Shown: positions 1 through 9,800 of the stretch, piece after piece | Position numbering within the stretch: position 1 is the first letter of the stretch | Layout: each line of letters begins with the position of its first letter | Source of the DNA: Rhodanobacteraceae bacterium | Lineage (GTDB): Bacteria; Acidobacteriota; Terriglobia; Terriglobales; Acidobacteriaceae | DNA length: 37,957 bases | Reading direction: 5' to 3' | NCBI GenBank assembly: GCA_903970285.1 | Contig: CAJCHN010000012.1 | Location: 1-37,957, forward strand | The notes under the pieces: generated by a model | Told to the model about the DNA's origin: nothing | What the model saw: the letters and a program-made list of their open reading frames with translations, nothing else | Databases searched by the model: none | Program-made: the position numbers and the translations under genes

Positions 1-266
1 TGGGGGGCTGTTTCGGGGAGGGCTGCTGCCGGGTGGGCTGGCTGGGGAGGGACTGGTTCGGGGAGGGTTTGGCCGTCCGCCAGCTGCTGGAGGATGTTCC
101 AGACGCCGGCGATCTGCAGCATCGCCTCGTAGCGAGCGGAGGGTACAGCCTGAGGGAAGAGCAGGCGGAGAGCAGCGGCGGAGCTCTGGATGGGGTCGCT
201 GTGCTCTTCGCTCTTGAGTTCCAAGACAAGGCCCGGCTTCGTGGTGATCTGTGCCACCGTCTTCAT
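1..266 (-). CDS. Partial unknown protein, N-terminal 88 residues
   Basis: An open frame runs off the left edge of the window, so only the first 88 residues are seen. It starts at ATG 266 with an AAGGA Shine-Dalgarno (273-277 on the plus strand as TCCTT) six bases upstream, which is why I believe it is real. The visible protein starts MKTVAQITTKPGLVLELK, continues with a plausible alpha-helical stretch (LRLLFPQAVPSARYEAMLQ, then AGVWNILQQL), and ends in a Pro/Ala-rich tail with repeated LPE-P units. There is no signal peptide or membrane segment in the visible part. I do not recognise the family. The plus-strand ORF over the same bases is a shadow. Confidence 0.55.
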   Translation of the reverse strand, partial: MKTVAQITTKPGLVLELKSEEHSDPIQSSAAALRLLFPQAVPSARYEAMLQIAGVWNILQQLADGQTLPEPVPPQPAHPAAALPETAP

Positions 267-474
267 AGATGTTCCTTGCAGGTTTGGGAGGAGTGTGACA
301 ACACCGATCATACTTAGGATGACAAAAGCGCCCAGAAATTGGCAGAGGGGCCACTGGTACTAAAGGCAGTTCCCGGGAGTGCCGAAGCTGGAAACCTGCG
401 GGCGGGACTGCAGGTGACGAGGCGCAAATGCTTTCGAATCAGGGGTGGTCCGGCGCGGGCAGCGTTGGACGGGT

Positions 475-495
475 AACCCCGCAAGGGCGGGGGTT
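475..495. other. Stem-loop downstream of the ABC-F gene
   Basis: AACCCCGC and GCGGGGGTT flank an AAGG loop, giving an 8-bp stem with one bulge about 60 bases beyond the ABC-F stop codon. There is no T-run on either side, so it is at best a weak or Rho-assisted terminator. The rest of 267-554 shows no convincing gene. Confidence 0.35.
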
Positions 496-554
496 GAGGG
501 TTCGAAGATGATGTTTCTGGGCCACACAGGGCGAGGCAGGCGCGATCTGGTGGC

Positions 555-2501
<1,947 letters not shown>

Positions 2502-2633
2502 CCCTTCCATTCTCGCATCCGCCGGGGAGACCAAAGCGTCCAACCCTCTGATCGAGCAGCTCCCGCATGGCCGGCCAGGAGACCGCGGGCATCGCGCTTC
2601 TGCTACCTTGGAAGTTCGGAGAGTGTGCGCTTC

Positions 2634-2981
2634 ATGCCGGTTCAACCACAGCTCTTTCCCGACACGCCAGCCGCTCCGGAGGGTCAGAGTCCGCACGCCC
2701 CGGCGGGGGCTGCTGTAGAAGCCGCGGCCGCCGCGCCCATCTGGCTGCAGCGCCTCTCGCTGTTCATCCTGGTTCTCTTCTGCATGTATCTCGGGGTGAT
2801 TGTGACGGTGCTGCCGTGGTGGACGCAGATCTGGGATCACAACCTGTTCTTCACCAGCCACCCACACCTGTGGGCGGTGCTGCGCCTGCGTCCCACGCGC
2901 GGGGTGATCTCGGGTATTGGGCTGCTGGATATCTGGATCGGGATCTCGGAAGCGATCCATTATCACGATCAGCGCAGCTAG
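2634..2981 (+). CDS. Small membrane protein, unknown function
   Basis: The protein has 115 residues, with a Pro/Ala-rich N-terminal tail of about 35 residues, a clear hydrophobic segment at about 41-60 (LSLFILVLFC onward) ending PWW, and a second weaker one near the C-terminus (GVISGIGLLDIWIGIS). The ATG at 2634 is preceded by GGAGAG ten bases upstream; the GTG at 2625 sits too close to that site. It is divergent from the ABC-F gene, with a 132-base shared upstream region. The two segments with the conserved-looking WTQIWDHNLFF stretch between them suggest a two-pass inner-membrane protein. I do not recognise the family. Its stop codon lies inside a 20-bp tandem duplication. Confidence 0.75.
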   Translation: MPVQPQLFPDTPAAPEGQSPHAPAGAAVEAAAAAPIWLQRLSLFILVLFCMYLGVIVTVLPWWTQIWDHNLFFTSHPHLWAVLRLRPTRGVISGIGLLDIWIGISEAIHYHDQRS

Positions 2982-3005
2982 AGGCCGATGAGCGCAGCTA
3001 GAGAC
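2966..3005. repeat. 20-bp tandem duplication spanning a stop codon
   Basis: Two adjacent 20-base copies (2966-2985 and 2986-3005) differ at two positions; each contains AGCGCAGCTAGAG. The first copy includes the TAG stop (2979-2981) of the small membrane protein gene, so the duplication copied the last codons and stop into the intergenic region. Confidence 0.85.
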
Positions 3006-3159
3006 GCTGCCCAGAGAGTGGCCCCGCAGCCCGTGGCGCGCGGTATCAGGCTGGTTCCCTGTCGCAACAATTTCAAGCCCCATTCGCAGTGCAGTGATGC
3101 GCCAGTCACATGCGCACGAGAGACTGTTGCCAGCAGAGGGAGTAACAAGGGGGTCTTCC

Positions 3160-4374
3160 GTGAGCCAGGCGTCCGTATCGTATCTGTGGCGCGAGCCAGC
3201 TGCCGCCAAGGGTTTTTGTTCGGGCGTGTCGCTGCATTCGCATACCAGCCAGTCGCGGGAGACGCTTGATTTCATCGCGGAGATGTCGACCGATTTCGGC
3301 TTCCTGCAGCCGATCATGCGGTGGGCGGAGAACCGCTCGGCGAGGTGCTCGGGGCTGCGACCCAACTACGCCGCCGCCTACTGGGTTCCGCCGCTGACGC
3401 CGCGCCTGGCGTACGACCTGGAGCGCACGCAGATCGAGAACCAGCTGGGGCTGCCGGGGCTGGTCTCGCTCACCGATCACGATGATATTGGCGCACCGCT
3501 GCTGCTGCGCACGCTGCCTTCCGCGCGTCACATTCCGTTCGCGGTGGAGTGGTCGGTGCCGTACGCCAACCACTCCGCGGCACCGGACTGCAAGGCGACC
3601 GCCTTCCACCTGGGTGTACACAACCTGCCGCCAGCCTCGGCGAACGAGTGGATTGCGCGCCTGAACGCCTTCACGGCGATGGATGTGGATGCCCGGCCTG
3701 CCGGCCTGCTGGGCGAGCTGCTGCACGAACTGCACGCGATCGGCGAAGTCCTGATCGTCTTCAACCACCCGCTGTGGGATCTCTACCGGATCGGGCAGGC
3801 GAAGCACGATGTGCTGGTCAACGATTTTCTGGCTCTGCACGGGCAATGCATCCACGCGCTGGAGCTGAACGGCCTGCGCGACTGGACGGAGAACCGGAAT
3901 GTTCAGACGCTTGCGCGGCAGTGGAATCAGCTCGTCATCTCGGGCGGCGACCGGCACGGGGTCGAGCCGAACGCGAACGTGAACCTGACCAGCGCCACCA
4001 GCTTTTCGGAGTTCGTCCACCAGGTGCGCCGCGAACGCATCTCGCACGTGCTCTTCATGCCGCAATACCGGCAGCCGTGGAAGCACCGCATCCTGCAATC
4101 GACGCTGGACGCGATCCGCAACTATCCTCACTTTCCGGAGGGGATGCGGCGCTGGGACGATCGTGTCTTCCACCCGGATCAGAACGGCGAGCTGAAGCCG
4201 CTTTCCACGCTATGGCCAGACAAGCAGGGCGTTGCAGGCGGCCCGGTGCCGGTGTACATCACGGCTTTGCTGAATGCGGTGAAGATGATGGGCCAGGCGC
4301 CGGTCTCGGGCGGCCTGCGGCTGGCCTGGAACGATCGCAGCTCCATGCGCGCGGCGATGGGCCAGGAAGCATAG
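3160..4374 (+). CDS. PHP-domain metal-dependent phosphoesterase-like protein
   Basis: The protein has 404 residues. Near the N-terminus (about 25-30) it has SLHSHTSQSRETLDF, the HxH metal-binding motif that opens PHP domains. SLTDHDDIGAP (about 103) is the second metal motif, FNHPLWD (about 201) supplies another His, and GGDRHG (about 262) matches the late D-x-H element. PHP domains hydrolyse phosphoester bonds with two or three metal ions; the substrate cannot be read here. The start is GTG 3160, with AAGGGGG six bases upstream; the frame is open to 3094 but no ribosome site supports that. The C-terminal 100 residues are not typical of the small PHP enzymes and may form a separate lineage-specific domain. 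No signal peptide is seen. The stop lies in a 16-bp tandem repeat. Confidence 0.8.
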   Translation: MSQASVSYLWREPAAAKGFCSGVSLHSHTSQSRETLDFIAEMSTDFGFLQPIMRWAENRSARCSGLRPNYAAAYWVPPLTPRLAYDLERTQIENQLGLPGLVSLTDHDDIGAPLLLRTLPSARHIPFAVEWSVPYANHSAAPDCKATAFHLGVHNLPPASANEWIARLNAFTAMDVDARPAGLLGELLHELHAIGEVLIVFNHPLWDLYRIGQAKHDVLVNDFLALHGQCIHALELNGLRDWTENRNVQTLARQWNQLVISGGDRHGVEPNANVNLTSATSFSEFVHQVRRERISHVLFMPQYRQPWKHRILQSTLDAIRNYPHFPEGMRRWDDRVFHPDQNGELKPLSTLWPDKQGVAGGPVPVYITALLNAVKMMGQAPVSGGLRLAWNDRSSMRAAMGQEA

Positions 4375-4408
4375 GTGCCAGGAAGCATAGGCGCCAGGAG
4401 GCAGCGCC
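4361..4408. repeat. 16-bp tandem repeat spanning the stop codon of the PHP gene
   Basis: GCCAGGAAGCATAGGY occurs at 4361-4376 and 4377-4392, followed by a partial third copy beginning GCCAGGAGGCA at 4393. The first copy contains the TAG stop (4372-4374). The copies are nearly identical, which suggests a recent event. Confidence 0.88.
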
Positions 4409-4413
4409 GCCGA

Positions 4414-4473
4414 CTGTGATGTCGCGGGCCTGCGGCCCTGAGCCAGATGCAAGGGGCTGCTGATTCGGGCGCT
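4414..4473 (+). repeat. REP-like dispersed repeat, copy A
   Basis: This element of about 60 bases starts CTGTGATGTCG, contains the hairpin GGGCC-TGC-GGCCC and ends with a CTGATTCGGGCGCT tail. It fills the gap between the convergent PHP and GGDEF genes and its tail touches the GGDEF stop codon. Related copies are at 6838, 10105-10232 and 18914. Confidence 0.75.
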
Positions 4474-5425
4474 AGTCCGGATTGCAGGGATTCAGAGTGG
4501 CGGCATTGACGACCTGGTCCTTGCCCTTGCGCTTGGCCTCGTACATGGCGCGATCCGCGAGGGCGATGAGGCTGCGCCCGCTGGTGGTCCGATCGTCCAG
4601 AGTGGCTACGCCGAAGCTGGCGGTAACCGGCTCGCAGGGCCACTCGGCCGCGCGCAGGGCCAGCCGGAGCCGTTCGGCAAAGGTGCAGGCGCCCTCGCAC
4701 TCCGCGCCCGGCAGGACGATGACGACCTCCTCACCGCCATAGCGGGCGGCAAGGTCGGTCACCCGCAGCGTGGAGGTCACCAACTGTCCGAGCAGGCGAA
4801 GGACGTCGTCGCCCGAGTCGTGTCCGTAGACGTCGTTGCGGCGCTTGAAGTCGTCGAGGTCCAGCAGAACCACGGACAAGGCACCCTGGTGGCGGCGCGC
4901 GATGCGGAATTCGTGCTCAACGCGTTCGTCGAGGACACGCCGGTTGGCCAGCCCGGTCAAGCCATCCAAGGTTGCGAGCTTGGCCAGCTTGATGTGGGCC
5001 TCGGCGAGGGCGCGCTCGCGCGACAGTTCCTCGCTGAGGTCGAGGCCGATGCCACCCAGCAGCATCTCGCCGCGCTCATTTTCCCAGGCGAACTTGTGCA
5101 CCTTCCAGGTGGTGACGTTGCCGAACTCGTCCGCGGTTTCTTCCAGTCGCTCGACGGGCTGGCCGCTGCCCATGACGTCGATGTCGTTCTGGTGCATGGT
5201 TCGGGCGATGGGTTCCGGCCAGATCTCGAAGTCGTGCTTGCCCAGCCAATCTTCGCGGCCGATCCTGAAACGCTCGGCCATCCTGCGGTTGTAGAACAGA
5301 AATCTGCCCTCGGCATCCTTGATGAAGGCCAGAAACGGCGCGTTATCCATGAAGGTGCGGAAGCGCTCTTCGCTGAGGCGAAGCTCAAGGGCCAGGTCTT
5401 CGCGGGATTTGGCGACATCGTTCAA
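4472..5425 (-). CDS. PAS-GGDEF diguanylate cyclase
   Basis: The protein has 317 residues. A single PAS/PAC sensor spans about 15-140 (LRLSEERFRTFMDNAPFLA, FYNRRMAERF). The GGDEF domain begins at LDGLTGLANRR (about 152) and carries the active-site loop as GGEEV (about 228), which makes c-di-GMP from two GTP. RVTD lies exactly five residues before GGEEV, the position of the inhibitory I-site (RxxD), so feedback inhibition by product is expected. No membrane segment or signal peptide is present, so the PAS domain probably senses a cytoplasmic cue. The start is a TTG, since the frame has no upstream ATG before a stop and the PAS domain begins shortly after; no strong ribosome site is seen. The gene is divergent from the glycosyltransferase gene at 5649. 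Confidence 0.92.
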   Translation of the reverse strand: MNDVAKSREDLALELRLSEERFRTFMDNAPFLAFIKDAEGRFLFYNRRMAERFRIGREDWLGKHDFEIWPEPIARTMHQNDIDVMGSGQPVERLEETADEFGNVTTWKVHKFAWENERGEMLLGGIGLDLSEELSRERALAEAHIKLAKLATLDGLTGLANRRVLDERVEHEFRIARRHQGALSVVLLDLDDFKRRNDVYGHDSGDDVLRLLGQLVTSTLRVTDLAARYGGEEVVIVLPGAECEGACTFAERLRLALRAAEWPCEPVTASFGVATLDDRTTSGRSLIALADRAMYEAKRKGKDQVVNAATLNPCNPD

Positions 5426-5635
5426 TGGGACTTCGCTCGCCTGTAGCTGCCGATCCTGGCATTCTCAAAGTCCAGGGTTGAGGGTTCCACCAGCATAATG
5501 AAAGCCGCCGACGGTGCTGGTGACCAGTAGCGACACTTGAGTAACCGGCTCGCGCCTGGAATTGTCACCGTGGGACGGAACTGCGCCGAAGCGCGAGGAG
5601 AAAGGCTCATTGAAGCCTCCGTTACGTCCTCACGA

Positions 5636-5641
5636 TACAGT
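5636..5641 (+). promoter_or_regulatory. Putative -10 element of a leaderless glycosyltransferase mRNA
   Basis: TACAGT ends seven bases before the ATG at 5649, and no Shine-Dalgarno is present. No good -35 hexamer lies at 16-18 bases. The rest of the 5426-5648 gap shows no gene. Confidence 0.4.
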
Positions 5642-5648
5642 GAAAGCC

Positions 5649-6830
5649 ATGCGGCCCCCGCGCGTTGCTTATTTTCCAGACTCCTTTCACGAAGTGAATG
5701 GAGTGGCCCACACCAGCCGCAACTTCGCCGCGTATGCCGAGCGCCACGACCTGCCGATGCTGTGCGTGCGGGCCGGAGTTCGCGATGCGCCGGTGCAGCA
5801 ATCCGGGAGTGTGCGGACGCTGGAGCTGCGGCGCTCCGCCGCCTCGGTCGGGATGGAAAAGGATCTGGCGTTCGACCCGGTCTTCTGGCGGCACGCCGAC
5901 CTAATCGAGGATGAGCTGCGCCGCTTCAAGCCCGACCTGCTGCACCTGACGGGGCCGAGCGAACTGGGCATCTTCGCGGCGTATTTTGCGTGGAAGCTGG
6001 AGCTTCCACTGGCCGCCTCCTGGCACACGAACGTGCATGAGTACGCGGCGCGCCGGCTGGGCTGGCTGACCAGCCGGCTGCCCGCGGCCTTCGGCAACCC
6101 GGCCGAAGGCGCCATCGAAGGCGCCACGCTGGAGGTTACGCTGCGCTTTTACAGCCTGGCCCGGGTGCTGTTCGCGCCGAATCCGCAGCTCTGCGCGATG
6201 CTGGAGCGGGGCACCGGCCGGCCCTGCCACCTGATGCAGCGCGGGGTCAACACGAACCTTTTCTCGCCGGGGCAACGCACGCGTGAGGAGGCTCCGGGAT
6301 CGGCCGAGAATCCGTTTGTGCTGGGCTTCTGCGGGCGGCTTTCGGTCGAGAAGAACGTCGCCATGCTGCCGCGCATCGAACGCGAACTGCTGGCCGCGGG
6401 GCTGCCGGTGCGGTTCCTGATCATCGGCCACGGCGCAGAGGAAGACGCGCTGCGCAGCCAGATGCCCACCGCCGAGTTTACCGGGGTGCTGCGCGGGGAG
6501 GCACTCTCCCGCGCCTACGCCGCGATGGACGTATTCGTCTTCCCGTCGCACACCGATACCTTCGGCAACGTGGTGCTGGAGGCGCTGGCCAGCGGGGTTC
6601 CGGCGGTGGTGACCCCGGATGGGGGACCATGCCACATCGTGCGTGCGGGGGAGACGGGTGAGATCGCCACGGACGAAGGGTTCGCCGCCGCCATTGAAGC
6701 GATGCTGCGCGAACCCGGGCGGCTGGCGGCCATGCGCGCGGCCGCCCGCGCATACGCGCTCGAATGCAGCTGGGATGCGGTCTTCGACCGGGTGTACGCG
6801 GCGTATCGAACGCTTCCAGGAGGAGTCTGA
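5649..6830 (+). CDS. GT4-family glycosyltransferase
   Basis: The protein has 393 residues with the two-Rossmann-domain GT-B layout. The N-terminal domain opens RVAYFPDSFHEVNGVAHTSR, with the glycine-containing acceptor loop usual for mannosyl/glucosyl transferases of the MgtA/PimB type. The C-terminal domain starts at about FCGRLSVEKNVAMLP and has the donor-binding motif at about 299-316, SHTDTFGNVVLEALASG, in which the first acidic residue of the E-x7-E pair is Asp. It would transfer a sugar from a nucleotide-sugar to a lipid or glycan acceptor in the cytoplasm; the donor and acceptor cannot be read. The start is ATG 5649; the open frame further upstream is not conserved-looking. The adjacent DprE1/E2-like pair, convergent with it, fits a shared role in envelope glycan synthesis, but that is inference. 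Confidence 0.88.
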   Translation: MRPPRVAYFPDSFHEVNGVAHTSRNFAAYAERHDLPMLCVRAGVRDAPVQQSGSVRTLELRRSAASVGMEKDLAFDPVFWRHADLIEDELRRFKPDLLHLTGPSELGIFAAYFAWKLELPLAASWHTNVHEYAARRLGWLTSRLPAAFGNPAEGAIEGATLEVTLRFYSLARVLFAPNPQLCAMLERGTGRPCHLMQRGVNTNLFSPGQRTREEAPGSAENPFVLGFCGRLSVEKNVAMLPRIERELLAAGLPVRFLIIGHGAEEDALRSQMPTAEFTGVLRGEALSRAYAAMDVFVFPSHTDTFGNVVLEALASGVPAVVTPDGGPCHIVRAGETGEIATDEGFAAAIEAMLREPGRLAAMRAAARAYALECSWDAVFDRVYAAYRTLPGGV

Positions 6831-6837
6831 AGTTTCG

Positions 6838-6875
6838 CTGTGATGCTGCGGGCCTTCGGGCCTGAAGCTCACAGG
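6838..6875 (+). repeat. REP-like dispersed repeat, short copy D
   Basis: The element starts CTGTGATGCTGC and carries GGGCC-TTC-GGGCC followed by TGAAGCTCA, matching the head of the copies at 4414 and 10179. The 3' tail of the family is not recognisable here. It lies between convergent genes. Confidence 0.6.
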
Positions 6876-6925
6876 GACTTTGCCCGGGCAGGTGATCCGA
6901 GGGTAGGTCCGATCGACGCCGGCGA

Positions 6926-6969
6926 AGTTACAGGCTGGGCTTTTTGCAGTTACAGGTTGAGCTTCTTGA
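6926..6969. repeat. 22-bp tandem duplication spanning the stop codon of the SDR gene
   Basis: Two 22-base copies (6926-6947 and 6948-6969) share AGTTACAGG and differ at four positions. The copy at 6948 contains the last codons and the TAA stop (6950-6952) of the minus-strand reductase gene; the other lies just downstream of that gene. Confidence 0.75.
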
Positions 6970-7711
6970 AGATGCGCTCCGGGATGTGCCGGATCACGAA
7001 CATGATCGGACCCCACTGGAAGGGCACGTAGAGGTTGTCCACGCGGGCGTCGATGGCCTTGACGATGCTCTGTGCCACTTGGTCGACATCGGCGAACTTC
7101 TCGCTGTTGGGCATGGCTGCCGTCATGGCCGTCTTCACCGGGCCGGGCTTGATGTTGAGCACGGTCACGCCTTCGCGATCGACGCGGTTGCGCAGGCCGC
7201 CCAGAAATGCGGACAAACCTGCCTTGGACGAGCCGTAGAGATAGTTGGACTTGCGTCCGCGGTCGCCGGCGACGGACGAGATGACGGCCAGCAGGCCGGA
7301 GTGGCGCTGCACGCAGAAGTTTGCCAGCCAGGTGAGCAGCGAAACCACGGAGACGAAGTTGGTGTGCAGAATCTGCGCCGCAACCTCGAAGTCCTGCTCC
7401 GCTCTGGCCTGGTCGCCGAGGATGCCGTGCGCGAGGAAGGCGACGTCCATCCCGCCGAGCGAGTTGATGGCGTGGGCGAGCAGCGCGGGGTGGGAGGATG
7501 TGTCGTCGAGGTCGGCGACGAGGCTGTCGACGAAGGCGGCGCCTCGCGTCTTGAGGTCGGCGGCGACGACTGCCAGCTTCTGCGGATTGCGCGCGACCAG
7601 AAACAGGCTGGCGCCCTGAGCGGCCCAGATGCGGCAGGTGGCTTCGGCGATTCCGGAGGTTGCTCCCAAGACGAGGATTTTGCGGCTGACCGCGGATGCG
7701 GATGAACTCAT
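6950..7711 (-). CDS. SDR-family reductase, DprE2-like
   Basis: The protein has 253 residues and is a classical short-chain dehydrogenase. It has the NAD(P)-binding GATSGIAEA (about 16-24), AHG in the NAG position, the catalytic Ser of ISSVAGD and the YGSSK pair with catalytic Tyr and Lys, then NIKPGPVKTAM. Its start overlaps the end of the upstream FAD-dependent oxidase gene by four bases (ATGA), so the two are translationally coupled. In mycobacteria the same gene order encodes DprE1 and DprE2, which together epimerise decaprenyl-phospho-ribose to the arabinose form via a 2-keto intermediate. The C-terminal segment FQWGPIMFVIRHIPERIFKKL is amphipathic and similar in position to the DprE2 membrane-contacting tail. 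The lipid substrate in this organism is unknown. The pairing is strong; the exact reaction is inferred. Confidence 0.87.
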   Translation of the reverse strand: MSSSASAVSRKILVLGATSGIAEATCRIWAAQGASLFLVARNPQKLAVVAADLKTRGAAFVDSLVADLDDTSSHPALLAHAINSLGGMDVAFLAHGILGDQARAEQDFEVAAQILHTNFVSVVSLLTWLANFCVQRHSGLLAVISSVAGDRGRKSNYLYGSSKAGLSAFLGGLRNRVDREGVTVLNIKPGPVKTAMTAAMPNSEKFADVDQVAQSIVKAIDARVDNLYVPFQWGPIMFVIRHIPERIFKKLNL

Positions 7712-9099
7712 AAGGCGGGACGGTCTCCGGTAACGCGCTCCCAGAAGCTGGAGGTGATGACGGGGTCACGGAAGCGGGCCAACTGCTCCCACTGCGGATA
7801 GAAGCTCTGGAACTGCGCGGCGGTCATGGCGGCGTCCTTGGCCGGGTACAGCCGGCCGCCGAAGTAGAGCGTCATATCGGCCAGCCGCTCGACCAGCGGG
7901 AAGGTGAGATCGGCCTTGATGGGGAAATCGAGCGCCAGGGTGATGCCGGGCTGGGGGAAGCTGAGCAGACCGGGCGAGGGCACATCGCCGAAGGCCTTGA
8001 GGACGGCGAGAAAGCTGGCCAGGCCGGATTTGGCGATCTCGCCGAGGATGGTGATGGTGGCTTCGCGCGCCGACTCCCAGGGGATGGCGTACTGGAACTG
8101 CAGCAGGCCGGACTTGCCATACATGCGGTTCCAGTGCAGCACCTTGTCCAGTGGATAGAAGAAGGGCTCGTAGTCCTGCAGGGCCTGCACCCGCGGCTTC
8201 ATCTGCTTGTGGAAGAACGCGGTGTTGAAGAGCGAGACGGTGGTGTGATTGAGGGCGAAGCCCGGGGCTTCGAAGGGGAAGACCAGCCGGGGCTGGGGCG
8301 AGGGCTTCAGCTCGCCCGGCACCCGCGAGTGGTCGCCGAGCATGAAGATGCCGCGGGCGAAGTTCCTGCCGGTGGAGGCGCAGTCGATCCAGCTGACGGT
8401 GTATTCGACATTCCTGTACTGCTCGGTGAGCGCGAGGAACTCGTCGATGCCGTGGAACTGAATTCCCTCGTAGTCGATCATGCGCGAGACGATGGGCTTC
8501 AGCCGGATCTCGGCCCAGGTGATCATGCCGGTGAGACCAAGGCCGCCGATGGTCGCCGAGAACCAGTCGGGGTCCTGGGTGGGAGAACAGATCCGGCGCG
8601 AGCCATCGGAGCGAACCAGCTCAAAGCGCGTCACATGATTGCCGAAGGTTCCGGCGACGTGGTGGTTCTTGCCGTGGATATCGTTGGCGATGGCGCCGCC
8701 CAGGGTCACGTACTTGGTGCCGGGCGTGACCGGCAGGAAGAAGCCGCGGGGGACGGCGAAGTCGAGGATCTGGGCGAGGGTGAGACCGGCTTCGGCGGTG
8801 AGGATTCCGGTTTCGGGATCGAAGTGCAGCAGCCGGTTCATGCCGGTGGTGAGGACCAGGTTGCCGTCCTTCAGCAGGCAGGAGTCGCCATAGCTGCGGC
8901 CCATGCCGACGGGCAGCGCGCCGTTGTGCAGGCCGGCGATGTTGGCGGGAAAGTCCTGCTGCCAGTGCATGGGCACGATGCGCCCGGGATAGCGCGGGAA
9001 CCGTCCCCAGCTTTCAAACGGCGCCTGCCCTTCCGGCTGAGGAAGAGCTTCGGAGGTGAGGCGGTCGGAAGCGACGGCGGGAACGGCAGAAAGCGGCAT
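7708..9099 (-). CDS. FAD-dependent oxidase, DprE1-like
   Basis: The protein has 463 residues, almost the length of mycobacterial DprE1 (461). It is a vanillyl-alcohol-oxidase-type flavoprotein. PVGMGRSYGDSCL and the stretch TPGTKYVTLGGAIANDIHG followed by KNHH (about 139-147) form the FAD-binding site, with the His of DIHGKNHH in the place of the flavin-contacting His of DprE1. LYPAKD (about 416-421) holds the conserved catalytic Lys. The residue matching Cys387 of Mycobacterium tuberculosis DprE1 is Ala389 here. The start ATG 9099 is supported by a TATTCT hexamer six bases upstream; the longer frame to 9156 would run into the L20 terminator. It is coupled to the DprE2-like gene. The likely role is oxidation of the 2-hydroxyl of a polyprenyl-phosphate pentose or similar glycolipid at the inner membrane. 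Confidence 0.87.
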   Translation of the reverse strand: MPLSAVPAVASDRLTSEALPQPEGQAPFESWGRFPRYPGRIVPMHWQQDFPANIAGLHNGALPVGMGRSYGDSCLLKDGNLVLTTGMNRLLHFDPETGILTAEAGLTLAQILDFAVPRGFFLPVTPGTKYVTLGGAIANDIHGKNHHVAGTFGNHVTRFELVRSDGSRRICSPTQDPDWFSATIGGLGLTGMITWAEIRLKPIVSRMIDYEGIQFHGIDEFLALTEQYRNVEYTVSWIDCASTGRNFARGIFMLGDHSRVPGELKPSPQPRLVFPFEAPGFALNHTTVSLFNTAFFHKQMKPRVQALQDYEPFFYPLDKVLHWNRMYGKSGLLQFQYAIPWESAREATITILGEIAKSGLASFLAVLKAFGDVPSPGLLSFPQPGITLALDFPIKADLTFPLVERLADMTLYFGGRLYPAKDAAMTAAQFQSFYPQWEQLARFRDPVITSSFWERVTGDRPAL

Positions 9100-9105
9100 A
9101 GTTCC

Positions 9106-9111
9106 AGAATA
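9106..9111 (-). promoter_or_regulatory. Putative -10 element of the dprE1-like gene
   Basis: Read on the minus strand this is TATTCT, six bases before the ATG at 9099. There is no Shine-Dalgarno, so the transcript may be leaderless. Confidence 0.45.
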
Positions 9112-9142
9112 CTTCTTTCGCTGGGATTGAGATGTTGCGAAA

Positions 9143-9173
9143 TGAAAAAGAGACACGGCGGGTGGCCGTGTCT
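9143..9173 (-). terminator. Rho-independent terminator of the rpmI-rplT unit
   Basis: AGACACGGC and GCCGTGTCT form a perfect 9-bp stem around a 5-base loop, followed on the minus strand by CTTTTTCATTT. It lies 24 bases beyond the L20 stop codon and is the clearest intrinsic terminator in the window. Confidence 0.9.
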
Positions 9174-9196
9174 CCCGGTGTTGTGGATGAGTTTGC

Positions 9197-9598
9197 TTAG
9201 GCGTTGACGCCCTGCTGCCGGCTGGCGTGCTGCTGGGCAGCCTTCAGGCGGGCATCCCTGGCGACGGTGGCGAGGGCGGCAAAGCCGGCGGCGTCGTTGG
9301 CGGCGATGTCGGCCAGGATCTTGCGATCGAGCGTGTTGCCTGCCAGCTTGAGACCGTTGATGAAGGTGGAATAGCTCATACCGTTGGCCAGCGCGGCGGC
9401 GCCGATGCGGACGATCCAGAGCGAGCGGAACTGGCGCTTTTTCTGCTTGCGGCCGCTGTAGGCAAATTTCAGTCCGCGTTCGACCGCTTCCTGGGCAGCC
9501 TGGTAGAGCTTCGACTTGGTGAGAAAGTAGCCGCTGGCGCGCTTGAGAATCTTGCGTCGGCGATCGGCGCGCTTGGTACTCCGTTTGACACGGGGCAT
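9197..9598 (-). CDS. rplT: 50S ribosomal protein L20
   Basis: The protein has 133 residues. The start [19 protein letters not shown] and the central [17 protein letters not shown] are diagnostic of L20, which binds 23S rRNA early in large-subunit assembly and in many bacteria represses its own operon. The C-terminal extension beyond about residue 118 ([20 protein letters not shown]) is slightly longer than in E. coli (118 residues). AGGAG lies seven bases before the ATG. The gene follows rpmI with a 202-base spacer, much longer than usual, and ends before a strong terminator. Confidence 0.98.
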   Translation of the reverse strand: MPRVKRSTKRADRRRKILKRASGYFLTKSKLYQAAQEAVERGLKFAYSGRKQKKRQFRSLWIVRIGAAALANGMSYSTFINGLKLAGNTLDRKILADIAANDAAGFAALATVARDARLKAAQQHASRQQGVNA

Positions 9599-9800
9599 GG
9601 TGCATCTCCTTTTGCGTGCATCGTGAGAGCGGCTGGTGGAAAGGGTTCCACTTCACTCGCTGGTTCAGGCCTGAATCTCGATGGAGTTCGCCTGGGTTGA
9701 TGTTCAGCCTGGGCTGAATCTCAGTTTCGGCTGTTTCCAGGAACCGCGACGCGTTGCGGCTCAGCTTGATTCAAACAACTCTTGCCCGGCCCCGTGGGGC
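9599..9800 (-). promoter_or_regulatory. Dyad-rich rpmI-rplT spacer
   Basis: This 202-base spacer contains at least four inverted repeats: GTGGAA/TTCCAC (9636-9651), the palindrome TTCAGGCCTGAA (9664-9675), TTCAGCC/GGCTGAA (9703-9718) and a near-perfect 22-base dyad at about 9750-9771. All could form in the mRNA ahead of the L20 start. No reading frame is supported. A role as an L20 autoregulatory leader or an RNA-processing site is inferred. Confidence 0.45.

Noticed and set aside
33..317. 94-residue plus-strand frame at the left edge
   Set aside because: The minus-strand frame from 266 has a Shine-Dalgarno and a plausible protein, so this one is a shadow.
5422..5610. 62-residue minus-strand frame upstream of the GGDEF gene
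   Set aside because: No ribosome site or known motif; it fills the divergent promoter region.
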